From: CAVREM01 sp963728825
GTDB taxonomy: Bacteria > Acidobacteriota > Vicinamibacteria > Vicinamibacterales > CAVVIG01
Assembly: GCA_963728825.1 (NCBI GenBank)
Contig: CAVSLA010000001.1
Span: 434,001 to 498,000, forward strand
Direction: 5' to 3'
Length of the DNA: 64,000 nucleotides
The translations under genes and the position numbers were made by a program. This document shows, one piece after another, positions 47,916 to 57,377 of the stretch (position 1 is the first letter of the stretch; every line of letters begins with the position of its first letter). Below the pieces are notes generated by a model. It was given only the letters and a program-made list of their open reading frames with translations, was not told the origin of the DNA and ran no database searches.

Positions 47916-49166
47916 ATGTGTCGACTCGGTGTGATTGTGCTCGTGGTGTGTTGGTGGGTGCCGCTGTCGGCCCAGCCTCCGGCCAGCCAGCCCGGCGCGG
48001 CGATTCGGGTGTTTCTCGACTGCACTGACGATTGTTTCCAGGACTTCATCCGCGACGAGATTGACTTCGTCGAGTACGTTCGCGATCGCCGCGAGGCCGA
48101 CGTGCACGTCATCGTCACCTCGTCGACGACCGGCAGCAGCGGCCGCGAACGCGCGCTGTCGTTCATCGGACTTGGGCGCTTTGCCGGCATCGAGCACCAG
48201 TTGAAGGCGACGACCGAGGCCGGGGACTCCGAGGATCAACAGCGGCGCATGCTGGCCAGTGCCGTGACCATCGGCCTGCTGAACTATCAGGCGGCCGGCG
48301 GCGTCGGCCGCGATTTGTCGGTCGACGTCCGCCTGGCCGGCACGCGTTCGTCGGCGACGCCGACCAGCGACCCGTGGAACAACTGGGTGATGAGCATCCG
48401 CGGCAGCGTGTCGGTGCAGGGCGAGGAGACCAGCCGCGAAATGCAGTTGAGCGGTGAGCTTGGCGCCGACCGGATCACCGCTGCCTGGAAGATCACCCTT
48501 GGCGCGCAGTTCGACCACTCGCGCGAGGACTTCGACCTCGATGAGGACGACCCGATCCGCGCGACGCGCGACGAGCGGGAATTCGACTGGCTGGTCGCTC
48601 GGAGCCTCGACGACCATTGGTCGGTCGGGGCAATGGGGTCGCTCGAATCCTCCACCTTCGAGAACCTTGACGGCCAGGTGTACGGCGCGCCGGCGATCGA
48701 ATTCAATGTCTTCCCGTACTCTGAATACACGCGCCGTCAGCTGCGCATGAACTATTCAATCGGCCCGTACTACGCCCGGTACAACGAAGTGACGCTGTAC
48801 GGGAAGCTGCACGACACGTTGGGCAGGCACGAAGCGTCGGTGACGCTCGACCAGCGCGAGCCCTGGGGATCGCTGGAGGTACGCTTCGAGGCGTCGAGCT
48901 ACCTGCCGGGCCTGGACCGGCATCGCCTCGAGCTCGAAGGCGATGTCTCGCTCCGTCTGGCGCGGGGGCTGTCGTTCAACGTCGAAGGATCCGCCAGTCG
49001 ATTGCGGGATCAGCTGTCGCTGCCGCGTCGAGATGCGACCTCCGACGAGGTCCTGCTCCGCCTCCGCCGGCTGCAGAGCGGCTACGAGTACGAGTTGCAG
49101 ATCGGTCTGACCTACACGTTTGGATCGATCTTCAACACGATCGTGAATCCACGGTTCGGTCAGTGA
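47916..49166 (+). CDS. Outer-membrane protein with DUF481-like barrel
   Basis: The roughly 416-residue protein has a signal peptide (MCRLGVIVLVVCWWVPLSA). A soluble region follows (residues about 25-140: IRVFLDCTDDCFQDFIRDEI; VHVIVTSSTTGSSGRERALS). A barrel-like series of strands ends YEYELQIGLTYTFGSIFNT. GGAGG at 47902-47906 fits ATG 47916 (9 bases) and not ATG 47907, which it touches. It is divergent from the two-component operon and has the GCTTCATC direct repeats at its promoter, so it is the likely target of that regulator. Confidence 0.8.
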   Translation: MCRLGVIVLVVCWWVPLSAQPPASQPGAAIRVFLDCTDDCFQDFIRDEIDFVEYVRDRREADVHVIVTSSTTGSSGRERALSFIGLGRFAGIEHQLKATTEAGDSEDQQRRMLASAVTIGLLNYQAAGGVGRDLSVDVRLAGTRSSATPTSDPWNNWVMSIRGSVSVQGEETSREMQLSGELGADRITAAWKITLGAQFDHSREDFDLDEDDPIRATRDEREFDWLVARSLDDHWSVGAMGSLESSTFENLDGQVYGAPAIEFNVFPYSEYTRRQLRMNYSIGPYYARYNEVTLYGKLHDTLGRHEASVTLDQREPWGSLEVRFEASSYLPGLDRHRLELEGDVSLRLARGLSFNVEGSASRLRDQLSLPRRDATSDEVLLRLRRLQSGYEYELQIGLTYTFGSIFNTIVNPRFGQ

Positions 49167-49167
49167 C

Positions 49168-50692
49168 TCAGGCGGGCAGCGCGCCGGGACGTCCATCCTC
49201 GACGACAAACGACGCCCGCGTCCGGATCGGCGAACCGGGCTCGGTGACGTAGTCGACGATCTTGAAATCCACCCGCGCCTGCTTCGGCGTCAGCTCGCAG
49301 GAGACGTAGCCGCGCTGACCGTTGTAGAACCTGATGAAGGGGTTCTCGGCCAGCAGCGGCTTGATGTTGTCCGGCAGGTCGTCGCCGTCCCCGCCGGAGC
49401 TGATCGACGAGCAGGCGAGCTCGGTGGCAATCGTCGGCGATTTCGGGTTTGCGAAATCGCGCTTGAGATCGTTCACCCAGTGGCTGTGGATGTCGCCGGT
49501 CAGGACGATCGTGTTGCGGGTCAACGGGCTCGACAGCGCGTCCAGGAGGCGCGTGCGAGCTGCGTCGTATCCGTTCCAGTGGTCCATGTAGTAGCGCTGA
49601 TCGGGTCCCGGCGCGTAGTCGACCATCGCCATCAGCACCTGCTGGGGAATCACCGTCCAGCGCGCCGCCGAACGTCGCAGGCCATCCACCAGCCACCGCT
49701 CCTGGGCTTCGCCCAGCATGGTCGTGGAAGCATCGCTCGCGGCGGGACAGAGCGGACCGGTCGGGCACAGCTGATCGGCCCGGTATTGTCGCGTATCGAG
49801 CACGAAGAACGACGCAAGGTCGCCGTGCTGCAGGCCACGATAGAGCTGCAGAGCGCCGTCGCGCGGCCTCGACGAAGCCCGCAGCGGCATGTGCTCGTAG
49901 TAGGCCTGGTAAGCCGCCGCCCGCCGCTGCAGAAACGCCTCGACGGAAATCTGCTCTTCGGACACGGTACCGGCGTAATCGTTGTCGACCTCATGATCGT
50001 CCCAGGTCACCAGCCAGGGCGCAGCAGCGTGCGCCCGCTGGAGATCGGCATCGGTCTTGTACTGCGCGAAGCGGACCCGGTACTCGTCGAGCGTTCGTGG
50101 CTCGCCGCCAGCGTGACGGCGCACGCCCCCGGCGCGGCCGGCCGACTCGTAGATGTAATCACCGAGATGGAACACGAAGGCGACGTCTTCGTTGGCCAGA
50201 TGGCCAAGCGGCGTGAAGTAACCCATCTCGAAGTTCTGGCACGAGACGAACGCAAAGCGCATCCGGTCGGCGCGCGCGGTCGCGAACGGCAGCGTCCGGG
50301 TCCGGCCGATCGGGCTGGCCGCGCTGCCCGCATCGAACTGATACCAGTACCGGCCGATCGGGTCGAAGCCCCGACACCTCGACGTGCACCGAGTGCGCCC
50401 AGTCCGGCGACGCATCGACCGCCCCGCGGCGAACGATTCTCTGCATCCGCTCGTCTTCGGCAACCCGCCAGCGCACCTCGACGCGCTCGGGCGGCATGCC
50501 GCCGCCAATCAACGGATCTGGGGCCAGCCTGGTCCAGAGCACTACGCCGTCGGGAGCTGGATCGCCGGAAGCCACGCCCAGCGTGAACGGCGTCCCCTGA
50601 AACTTCGGGGCCCCGCGTTCAATCTGCCGGAAGTGGGGAGGGCCGGCGAGCAGCGCGAGCCCGCTACCGAGGAACGATCGCCGCGTCAGCAC
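49168..50692 (-). CDS. phoD: PhoD-type alkaline phosphatase, Tat-exported, frameshifted by one inserted base
   Basis: The N-terminal frame (from 50692) has a twin-arginine signal (MLTRRSFLGSGLALLAG) and the PhoD N-terminal domain (FTLGVASGDPAPDGVVLWTR; VHVEVSGLRPDR). At about 50350 (CCGGTACTGG on the minus strand) the frame changes. The catalytic domain continues in the next frame (YWYQFDAGS; MRFAFVSCQNFEMGYFTPL; FVFHLGDYIYES; WLVTWDDHEVDNDY; IVLTGDIHSHWVND). Removing one G gives 507 residues, normal for PhoD. It would be a periplasmic Fe/Ca phosphodiesterase or monoesterase. Confidence 0.9.
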
Positions 50693-50798
50693 GGGCCGCA
50701 GAGTACATCAGTCGCGGCAGGACGGCGATTCCCATTTTCACTGTTTCACGGTTCTTGACCGGCTGAACGCCTTACCCTAGGCTTATCTAGGCAAGTGC

Positions 50799-50815
50799 CG
50801 GGCCGGAGAGGCCCG
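50799..50815. repeat. CGGGCC/GGCCCG hairpin, REP-like
   Basis: CGGGCC (50799-50804), loop GGAGA and GGCCCG (50810-50815), followed by ACCT, resembles the right arm of the element at 9328. It lies in the otherwise featureless 50693-50860 gap upstream of the third permease. Confidence 0.5.
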
Positions 50816-50860
50816 ACCTGCGCACGTCCCTTCAACCAATCGGTCTGGAGCAAAAGTGAG

Positions 50861-53449
50861 ATGGGCTGGATCCGTCGCCTGCGTGGGACGCTGCTGCGGG
50901 AGGACTCGACGTTCGACGAGGAGGCGCAGTTTCACCTGGAGTGCCGCGCTGAGGATCTCGTTGAAACGGGTCTGACCCGCGAGCGGGCACAGCGCGAGGC
51001 ACTGCGACAATTTGGAGGCGTGATGGTGGCCAGAACGCGTACTCGCGACGCCGACGTGATCGTGTGGCTCGACGGCTTTGTGCACGACCTGCGTCACGCC
51101 CTCCGCAGCCTGTGGCGGGTGCCTGGCCTGGTCGGTGTGAGCGTTCTGTCGCTCGGCCTGGGCATCGGCGTCAACCTGGCGCTCTACGCCGCGATCAGCA
51201 CGATCTTCCTCCACCGGCCGACGATGGAAGCTCCGGAGCGGGTGCTGGGGGTGGAAATCGGCGGTGCGCGACAGCTCTCGTACCCGAATTACCGCGACCT
51301 CCGCGACAGCGAGCTGTTCGCCGACACGATGGCGTTCAGGGCCGGCTCGATGACGCGCCGGTCGGACGATGTGCTCGAGAATCTCGGCGTACTGGTGGTG
51401 AGCGCGAACTTCTTCGATGGGCTGGGGATCCGCGCCCGCATCGGTCGCACGTTCTCGAACGGGGAAGCGGCGGCGGAGCGGGCGCCGCGCCTGATCGTCC
51501 TGACCCACCGCTATTGGCATGCCCGCTTCGCCGGCGACCCCGCGGCGGTCGGGCGGACGATGACCCTCAACGGCGAACCGTTCGAGATCGTCGGCGTGCT
51601 CGACGAAGACTTCCGCGCCATCACCGGGTTTGCCGCACCGGCCGCCTACGTGCCGATCAGCGCGCTCGCGCTCCCGACGCTCGACGATCGCGGCAGCCCG
51701 AGCCTGAGCGTGGTCGCCAGGCTGCGGGACGGCGGCACCTCGCAGCAGGCGCAAGCGGCGGTCACGGCGTGGGGACGGAATCTGGAGCGCAGCTTCCCTG
51801 AACGGAACGAGGGTCTGGGACGGCCCGCGGCAGTTGTTCCGGCGAGGTCGTTGCAGTTCCGCGGCACGCCGTTCGGCTTCGTTTTCTTCCCGATCGTGCT
51901 GGCGGTGCTCTTCGCGATCCTGCTGCTGCTCGGCGCGGTCAACGTCGCGGGACTGCTGCTCGCCCGCGCCGCTGCGCGCCGGCAGGAACTGGCCATCCGT
52001 GCCGCCCTGGGCGCTGGCCGGTGGCGCGTCGTCCAGTCGCTGCTGGTCGAAAGCCTGGTGCTGAGTCTCCTGGGGGCCGGCGTTGGGGTGCTGGTGACCA
52101 TCGTCCTGACGCGCGTGCCGCTGCCGGTGTCGAGCACTTTTCTCCAGCAGCTGATCGTTCCGGATCTGCGACTGCTCGGCCCGGCGCTGCTGCTGGTGGC
52201 GGTGACCACCCTGGTGTGCGGAGCGATGCCGGCACTTCGCGCGACTCGCGGACGCGTCGTCCACACGCTTCGCCAGGAGGAGGCGAGCCACACCGGCCGG
52301 ATGACTCTGCGCAGTGCGCTGGTCGTCAGCCAGGTGGCGATGTCATTCGTCCTGCTGGTGGTCGCGTCGCTGTGCCTGCGCAGCCAGCTGCGGGTACTGA
52401 CGTTTCATCCGGGTTTCGATCTCGACCAGAGCGCGGTCGCACGCATTACGCTCGAACCGGGTCGCGACACTGCAGACGGCCGCATCCGGATGGCCGAGCG
52501 GCTCGTCGAGCGGGTCGAACAGCTGCCTGGCGTGCGGGCGGCCGCCGCGACGTCGGTCGTCCCGCTGGGCGGCGACGCCCTGGTGGCGAGCTTTCATCCG
52601 GCAGGGAGAAGCGACATCCCTGGAACGCGACCGACCGTCGCCAGCGTCGGCCCGCGCTATTTCGAGACGCTGGGCATCCCGCTGGCCGGTGGGCGCGACT
52701 TTCTCGACACCGATCGCGCCGGCACGCCGGTCGTCACGATCGTCAATCAGACCTTCGCGAACACCTATTTTCCGGGCCGCAACCCGCTCGGCGAGCAGGT
52801 GCTGATCGGCGGCGAGCCGCCGGCCGAGATCGTCGGAGTCGTCGCCGACAGCAAGGTCGACACGATCGGCGAGGCGCCCAAGTCGGTCCTCTACTACCCG
52901 TTTGCCCAGCGGTCACGCCGACTGACGGTGGTGATCCGCACGGAAGGACCGCCGGCCGCCGCGCTGTCGGCCATCCGTCGGGCGATGTCCGAAGTCGATC
53001 CGACCCTGGCGGTCGGCGTCAGCACGCTTCGAGAGGCGGCCGGCACCGAGCTGGCGATGCGGCAGACCGGCACGGTGATGGTCGGCGCCGTTGGCGTCGT
53101 CGGCCTGCTGCTGACCGCAATCGGCTTGTACGGCGTCGTGGCATATCTGGTGGCGTCGAGAACGATCGAAATGGGAATCCGGATGGCGCTCGGCGCGTCG
53201 CCGCGCGGTCTACGCTGGGTGGTGATGCGGGGCGCCGCGGTGCTGGTCGTTTTCGGGGTCGCAGCGGGCACCGCCGCCGCGCTGATCGTGACGCCAGCGC
53301 TCGCGACCTTCCTCGCCGGTCTGAGCCCGCTCGACCCGATTGCGTATGCCGGCGGCGCGACCGTGCTCATCCTGGTCGGCCTCGCGGCGAGCTATCTGCC
53401 GGCCCGCCGGGTGACGCGCGTCGACCCGATGATTGCCTTGCGGCGCTGA
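50861..53449 (+). CDS. ADOP-type ABC transporter permease with soluble N-terminal domain
   Basis: The 862-residue protein starts MGWIRRLRGTLLREDSTFDE. The helical N-terminal region (AQFHLECRAEDLVETGL; AQREALRQFGG) matches the permease at 1-456. MacB-type periplasmic domains and two FtsX blocks follow (RAAARRQELAIRAALGAGRW; SRTIEMGIRMALGASPRGLR). I chose ATG 50861 because the longer frame adds a repeat-derived leader. No PadR gene is adjacent. The substrate is unknown. Confidence 0.92.
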   Translation: MGWIRRLRGTLLREDSTFDEEAQFHLECRAEDLVETGLTRERAQREALRQFGGVMVARTRTRDADVIVWLDGFVHDLRHALRSLWRVPGLVGVSVLSLGLGIGVNLALYAAISTIFLHRPTMEAPERVLGVEIGGARQLSYPNYRDLRDSELFADTMAFRAGSMTRRSDDVLENLGVLVVSANFFDGLGIRARIGRTFSNGEAAAERAPRLIVLTHRYWHARFAGDPAAVGRTMTLNGEPFEIVGVLDEDFRAITGFAAPAAYVPISALALPTLDDRGSPSLSVVARLRDGGTSQQAQAAVTAWGRNLERSFPERNEGLGRPAAVVPARSLQFRGTPFGFVFFPIVLAVLFAILLLLGAVNVAGLLLARAAARRQELAIRAALGAGRWRVVQSLLVESLVLSLLGAGVGVLVTIVLTRVPLPVSSTFLQQLIVPDLRLLGPALLLVAVTTLVCGAMPALRATRGRVVHTLRQEEASHTGRMTLRSALVVSQVAMSFVLLVVASLCLRSQLRVLTFHPGFDLDQSAVARITLEPGRDTADGRIRMAERLVERVEQLPGVRAAAATSVVPLGGDALVASFHPAGRSDIPGTRPTVASVGPRYFETLGIPLAGGRDFLDTDRAGTPVVTIVNQTFANTYFPGRNPLGEQVLIGGEPPAEIVGVVADSKVDTIGEAPKSVLYYPFAQRSRRLTVVIRTEGPPAAALSAIRRAMSEVDPTLAVGVSTLREAAGTELAMRQTGTVMVGAVGVVGLLLTAIGLYGVVAYLVASRTIEMGIRMALGASPRGLRWVVMRGAAVLVVFGVAAGTAAALIVTPALATFLAGLSPLDPIAYAGGATVLILVGLAASYLPARRVTRVDPMIALRR

Positions 53450-53463
53450 CAACGAGTTGCGGG

Positions 53464-55947
53464 CTACAAGCCCAACCAGTAATTCATCTTCACCATCAGC
53501 ACATGGGTGCCGTCGGCGCCGAAGGCATCGCCAAGATCGCGGAACGGTGAGAAGACGCCAGGACGCGCCGCGTCCGAGGTGGACATGTTCCAGACCAGGA
53601 AGAGCGCGCTGCCGCGCTGGTATTCCCAGCGCATCACGACGTTGCCGCGCAGTGACTTGGTGTTGAAGTCCGGATTGGTCGAGATCGTCGCCGGCTCGAA
53701 GTCGAACGAGCGCGGCCGCGCCAGGCGGCGGATGTCCGTGTAATCGCCGACCGCAACGAACGGCTGCAGGAACATCTGCAGCGTGAGATCGCGCGTGAAG
53801 GCATAGGTGGCGCGGCCGGTGACGTCGACGACGTTGCGCCGCAGCCGGCCGTAAATGTGATCGGCGACATCGTCTCCGGTCACGTCGGTGTTCGAAATCC
53901 ACTGGGCCACCGTCTCGGCCCTGTTGAAGCTCGTGCTCACTGACGCGGTCAACCGCGTCGAGGGCTGCATCGACAGGCTCGGCCCGGTCCGAACGTTCCA
54001 GCCCCCTGCTTCATCGCGCGAGCCGTTGACGTTCAGGTTGATCCGCCAGCGCTTGCGCGAATCGCTGTTCAGAAAGAAATTCCAGAAGTTGTTCGACGGG
54101 CGGACGATTGGTGGACCGCCGCGCGTGTCGAGATCGTCCAGCACCCGGAAGTTGTGACCGGTGTTCCACCCGATGTACCAGAAGTTCCGGAAGCCGAGAT
54201 CCATGCCGGTCACAAAGCTCCGATCGAACACGACGCGGTCGCCGCTGACCTCCTGCCCGCCGTTCGCAAACCAGAAGATGTTGCGAAACCCTTTCCATGG
54301 ATCCGGCTGCCCGGCGCCAAAGCCGCCGCGCATCGCGGTCTTGTTGACGCGCGAGCTGAGGAAGCCGATGTCGGTGTTCCGGAACCGGCGGCTGAAGTGG
54401 TCCAGGTGCCCGAAGTAGTTGAAGTGTTTGCTGCCGAAGTTGAAGCGGGTGGCACCGCCGATGCCGTTTTCCTGTTGTCCGGCGATCGGCGCGTGGGTTC
54501 CGATCCAATGGCCGTCCCATTGATACTGATTTCGATCCCACCGGAAGTTGTAGTCGATACCGGCCGTGAAGGCGTCGGCGTCGCCGTCGCGCACCACCGC
54601 AGTGCCGATGGCGCCGATCGTCGACGTGGCGGCGCGCAGATCGCGCTGCACGCGGCCGACGCTGTACATCGTTCGCGGCTCGATCAGGCGGTCGGCGCGA
54701 ACGAACGTTTCTGTTCCATCTGACAGAGTGGCCGGCGTCTCCACCACCGCGTACTCCTCGGCGGTGAGAGCGGTCAGCGCCCCGTAGGTCCATCCCGAGG
54801 ATTTGCCGGTGAGCTTGGTCGCGGCGAGGATGGTCGTCGCGTCGGGCCGGGAAATCAGACGGTCGTCTGATGGCAGCGCGATGCGGCCGGGGCGTTGTCC
54901 GATGCGGCGCGAATGGAAGATCGGAAACTGCCCGAAGGTCAGATTGAAAGTGCGGCTGTCCTCCAGGAAAAAGGGCCGCTTCTCTGGAAAGAAGGTTTCG
55001 AACACCGTCAGGTTCAACACGGCCGGGTCCAGCTCCACCTGGCCGAAGTCGGGGTTGACCGACGCCGACAGCGTCGCCGCCGTGCCAAGGCCGTATCGCA
55101 CATCGAAGCCGGCAGCGGCATTGTGGCCGGCAGGCGCCGCCGCCAGATCCTCGCGGCGCATCGTCATGTAGGGGAGCAGCTCGAGGCGGCGGGGCGCCGC
55201 CGGCTGCTCCGGGAACGTCAAGTGGCCGAAGCGCGAGACGAAGCCGTTGACCCCTCTCGGCGTCGGCACCCAGCGGATGTACTCGGCGCGTCGAAAAATG
55301 TCCCGCCGGACGTTGAACCCCCAGACCATCGCTCCCTCGCTGGTCTCCGGATTGAACCGCATCTGGGAGAACGGGATGCGGAACTCGGCACTCCATCCTT
55401 CGGGCGTGGTCGCTGTCGCCACTTCCCACACCGCGTCGAAGTCCTGGCTCTGACGGGTGTCGTCGAACCACATGTAGTCGCTCTGCAGGGCGGACGGATT
55501 GGTGTCGAACGTGTAAGCGGTGAGATGGTCGTGTCGGGGATCGAAGCTGATTCGAATCAGGTCGCTCGGCGGCAGTGCATCACGGCGGCCGAGACCGGTG
55601 GTGATCTGCGACGGATCGCGCATGAAACAGTGCACCCCGACGAAGACGTAGCGGTCGTCGTACGCCACCTGCACGACGGTCCGCTCGGTCGGCGACTGCA
55701 TGGCATCGGGCTCGTTCTGCACCAGGTCGTCGATCGCCTGCGCCTGCAGCCACACCTCGTCGTCCAGCCGGCCGTCCAGACGCGGTGAACTGCCGACGAT
55801 GCGGAAGGCGCGCAGTTCCTTGCCGGCCTTCTCGGGGACGTCGGGTTCGGCGCTGCCACCGGTCTGCGCGGCCGACGAGCCGGTCAAACAGAAAACGACG
55901 GCAGCACACACGAGTGCGCCGAGGGAATGAGGCGCGCGAATCGACAT
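53464..55947 (-). CDS. DUF5916 outer-membrane protein with CBM9-like N-terminal domain
   Basis: The 827-residue protein has a signal peptide (LVCAAVVFCLTGSSA). A CBM9-like domain spans residues about 45-240 (SSPRLDGRLDDEVWLQAQAI; VVQVAYDDRYVFVGVHCF; YTFDTNPSALQSDYMWFDD). A long barrel-type region follows, with the family block ASVNPDFGQVELDPAVLNLT and FFPEKRPFFLEDSRTFNL. The C-terminus is MVKMNYWLGL. DUF5916 proteins are common in Acidobacteriota and Bacteroidota; the role is probably in surface binding or uptake, but unproven. Confidence 0.9.
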   Translation of the reverse strand: MSIRAPHSLGALVCAAVVFCLTGSSAAQTGGSAEPDVPEKAGKELRAFRIVGSSPRLDGRLDDEVWLQAQAIDDLVQNEPDAMQSPTERTVVQVAYDDRYVFVGVHCFMRDPSQITTGLGRRDALPPSDLIRISFDPRHDHLTAYTFDTNPSALQSDYMWFDDTRQSQDFDAVWEVATATTPEGWSAEFRIPFSQMRFNPETSEGAMVWGFNVRRDIFRRAEYIRWVPTPRGVNGFVSRFGHLTFPEQPAAPRRLELLPYMTMRREDLAAAPAGHNAAAGFDVRYGLGTAATLSASVNPDFGQVELDPAVLNLTVFETFFPEKRPFFLEDSRTFNLTFGQFPIFHSRRIGQRPGRIALPSDDRLISRPDATTILAATKLTGKSSGWTYGALTALTAEEYAVVETPATLSDGTETFVRADRLIEPRTMYSVGRVQRDLRAATSTIGAIGTAVVRDGDADAFTAGIDYNFRWDRNQYQWDGHWIGTHAPIAGQQENGIGGATRFNFGSKHFNYFGHLDHFSRRFRNTDIGFLSSRVNKTAMRGGFGAGQPDPWKGFRNIFWFANGGQEVSGDRVVFDRSFVTGMDLGFRNFWYIGWNTGHNFRVLDDLDTRGGPPIVRPSNNFWNFFLNSDSRKRWRINLNVNGSRDEAGGWNVRTGPSLSMQPSTRLTASVSTSFNRAETVAQWISNTDVTGDDVADHIYGRLRRNVVDVTGRATYAFTRDLTLQMFLQPFVAVGDYTDIRRLARPRSFDFEPATISTNPDFNTKSLRGNVVMRWEYQRGSALFLVWNMSTSDAARPGVFSPFRDLGDAFGADGTHVLMVKMNYWLGL

Positions 55948-55994
55948 GGAACCTTAATTAGACGCCCGGCCGGGTGTGCCGGTTTGCCCGACGG

Positions 55995-57260
55995 ATGGTA
56001 CTCTCACTGCCGGTGGATCACGCGCCGTTTGTTCCCGCAGTCGGCTGGATTGCACCGTTCGTCACGCTGCTGCTCGCCATCGCCGTCCTGCCGCTCGTCG
56101 CGCCGCACTTCTGGGAATCGAATCTCCGCAAGCTGGCGATCTCGTGCCTGCTCGGCCTCCCCGTGGTTCTCCTCTACGCGCAGCACGCGCCGGCAGCGGT
56201 CGTGCACGGCGCCACCGACTATCTGTCGTTCATGGTGCTGCTTGGCAGCCTGTTCGTGATTTCCGGCGGTGTGCTGCTCGAGGGCGACCGGCAGGCGACG
56301 CCGCCCGTGAACACGGCGTTCCTCACCGCGGGCGCACTGCTCGCATCGATCGCCGGTACGACCGGCGCATCGATGTTGCTCATCCGCCCGGTGCTGACGA
56401 CCAACCGCGAGCGGCGCCACATCGTGCACACGGTCGTGTTTTTCATCTTCATCGTGGCCAACATCGGCGGATGCCTGACGCCGCTCGGCGATCCGCCGCT
56501 GTTTCTCGGATACCTCCAGGGCGTACCGTTCGCCTGGACGCTGCGCCTGACGATGCCCTGGGCGGTCACGACCCTGCTCCTTCTCCTGATCTACTACGTG
56601 TGGGACTCGCAAATGTACGCCCGCGAACCGGCTGCAGCCATCCGCCTCGATCGGACCGAGGTCCGGCCGCTGCGGATTCGCGGTGGTGAAAACCTGGTGC
56701 TGCTCGGCGGCATCGTCGGCGCGGCGGCGCTCTTGGCGGCGCCGCTCCGCGAAGTGACGATGGCGGGACTGGCCGCGGTGTCGATGTGGCGCACGCCAAC
56801 CGGGGTCAGAAAGGCCAACCACTTCACCACCCATCCGATCCTCGAAGTGGCGGCGATCTTCGTCGGCATCTTCGCCACGATGATGCCGGCGCTCGACCTG
56901 CTGCGCGCCCACGGCAGCCAGCTGGGTGTCCGCGAACCGTGGCAGTACTTCTGGGCAACCGGGCTCCTGTCGGCCTTCCTGGACAACGCCCCCACCTACC
57001 TGACGTTTCTGGCGATGGCGCAGGGGCAGGATCTGCCTGCCGAGGTGGTCGGGGTCTCGCACGAGGTGCTGGTCGCCATCAGCCTCGGCGCGGTCTTCAT
57101 GGGAGCTACGACCTACCTCGGAAATGGCCCGAACTTCATGGTCCGCTCGATCGCCGAAAGCCGCGGCGTCCGGATGCCCAGCTTTGGCGGTTACATGTTG
57201 TACAGCGGGGGGATACTGCTGCCGGTGTTCCTGCTGGTAACGCTGCTGTTTTTCAGGTAG
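55995..57260 (+). CDS. NhaD/ArsB-type ion transporter (sodium:proton antiporter-like)
   Basis: The roughly 421-residue protein has about 11 membrane helices. It has the ion-transporter features IAGTTGASMLLIRPVL, ANIGGCLTPLGDPPLFLGYL, LSAFLDNAPTYLTFLAMAQ and MGATTYLGNGPNFMVRSIAE. These repeated G-x-P and N-A-P motifs are typical of NhaD antiporters. ATG 55995 (MVLSLPVDHAPF) is preferred; a GTG at 55974 is possible. Confidence 0.88.
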   Translation: MVLSLPVDHAPFVPAVGWIAPFVTLLLAIAVLPLVAPHFWESNLRKLAISCLLGLPVVLLYAQHAPAAVVHGATDYLSFMVLLGSLFVISGGVLLEGDRQATPPVNTAFLTAGALLASIAGTTGASMLLIRPVLTTNRERRHIVHTVVFFIFIVANIGGCLTPLGDPPLFLGYLQGVPFAWTLRLTMPWAVTTLLLLLIYYVWDSQMYAREPAAAIRLDRTEVRPLRIRGGENLVLLGGIVGAAALLAAPLREVTMAGLAAVSMWRTPTGVRKANHFTTHPILEVAAIFVGIFATMMPALDLLRAHGSQLGVREPWQYFWATGLLSAFLDNAPTYLTFLAMAQGQDLPAEVVGVSHEVLVAISLGAVFMGATTYLGNGPNFMVRSIAESRGVRMPSFGGYMLYSGGILLPVFLLVTLLFFR

Positions 57261-57311
57261 ATTTCCGCGAACGTCCATCGAACTTCTCGAGCCTGGAACG
57301 AACGCGAACAA

Positions 57312-57361
57312 GAACGAAGAACGAAGAACGAAGAACGTAAGAACGTAGAACGTAGAACGAA
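57312..57361. repeat. GAACGAA/GAACGTA heptad tandem repeat
   Basis: Seven consecutive units: GAACGAA x3, GAACGTAA, GAACGTA x2, GAACGAA. It lies just upstream of the NHL gene, and the 57261-57377 gap has no gene. Confidence 0.9.
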
Positions 57362-57377
57362 CGATTAGGGGGCTTCA

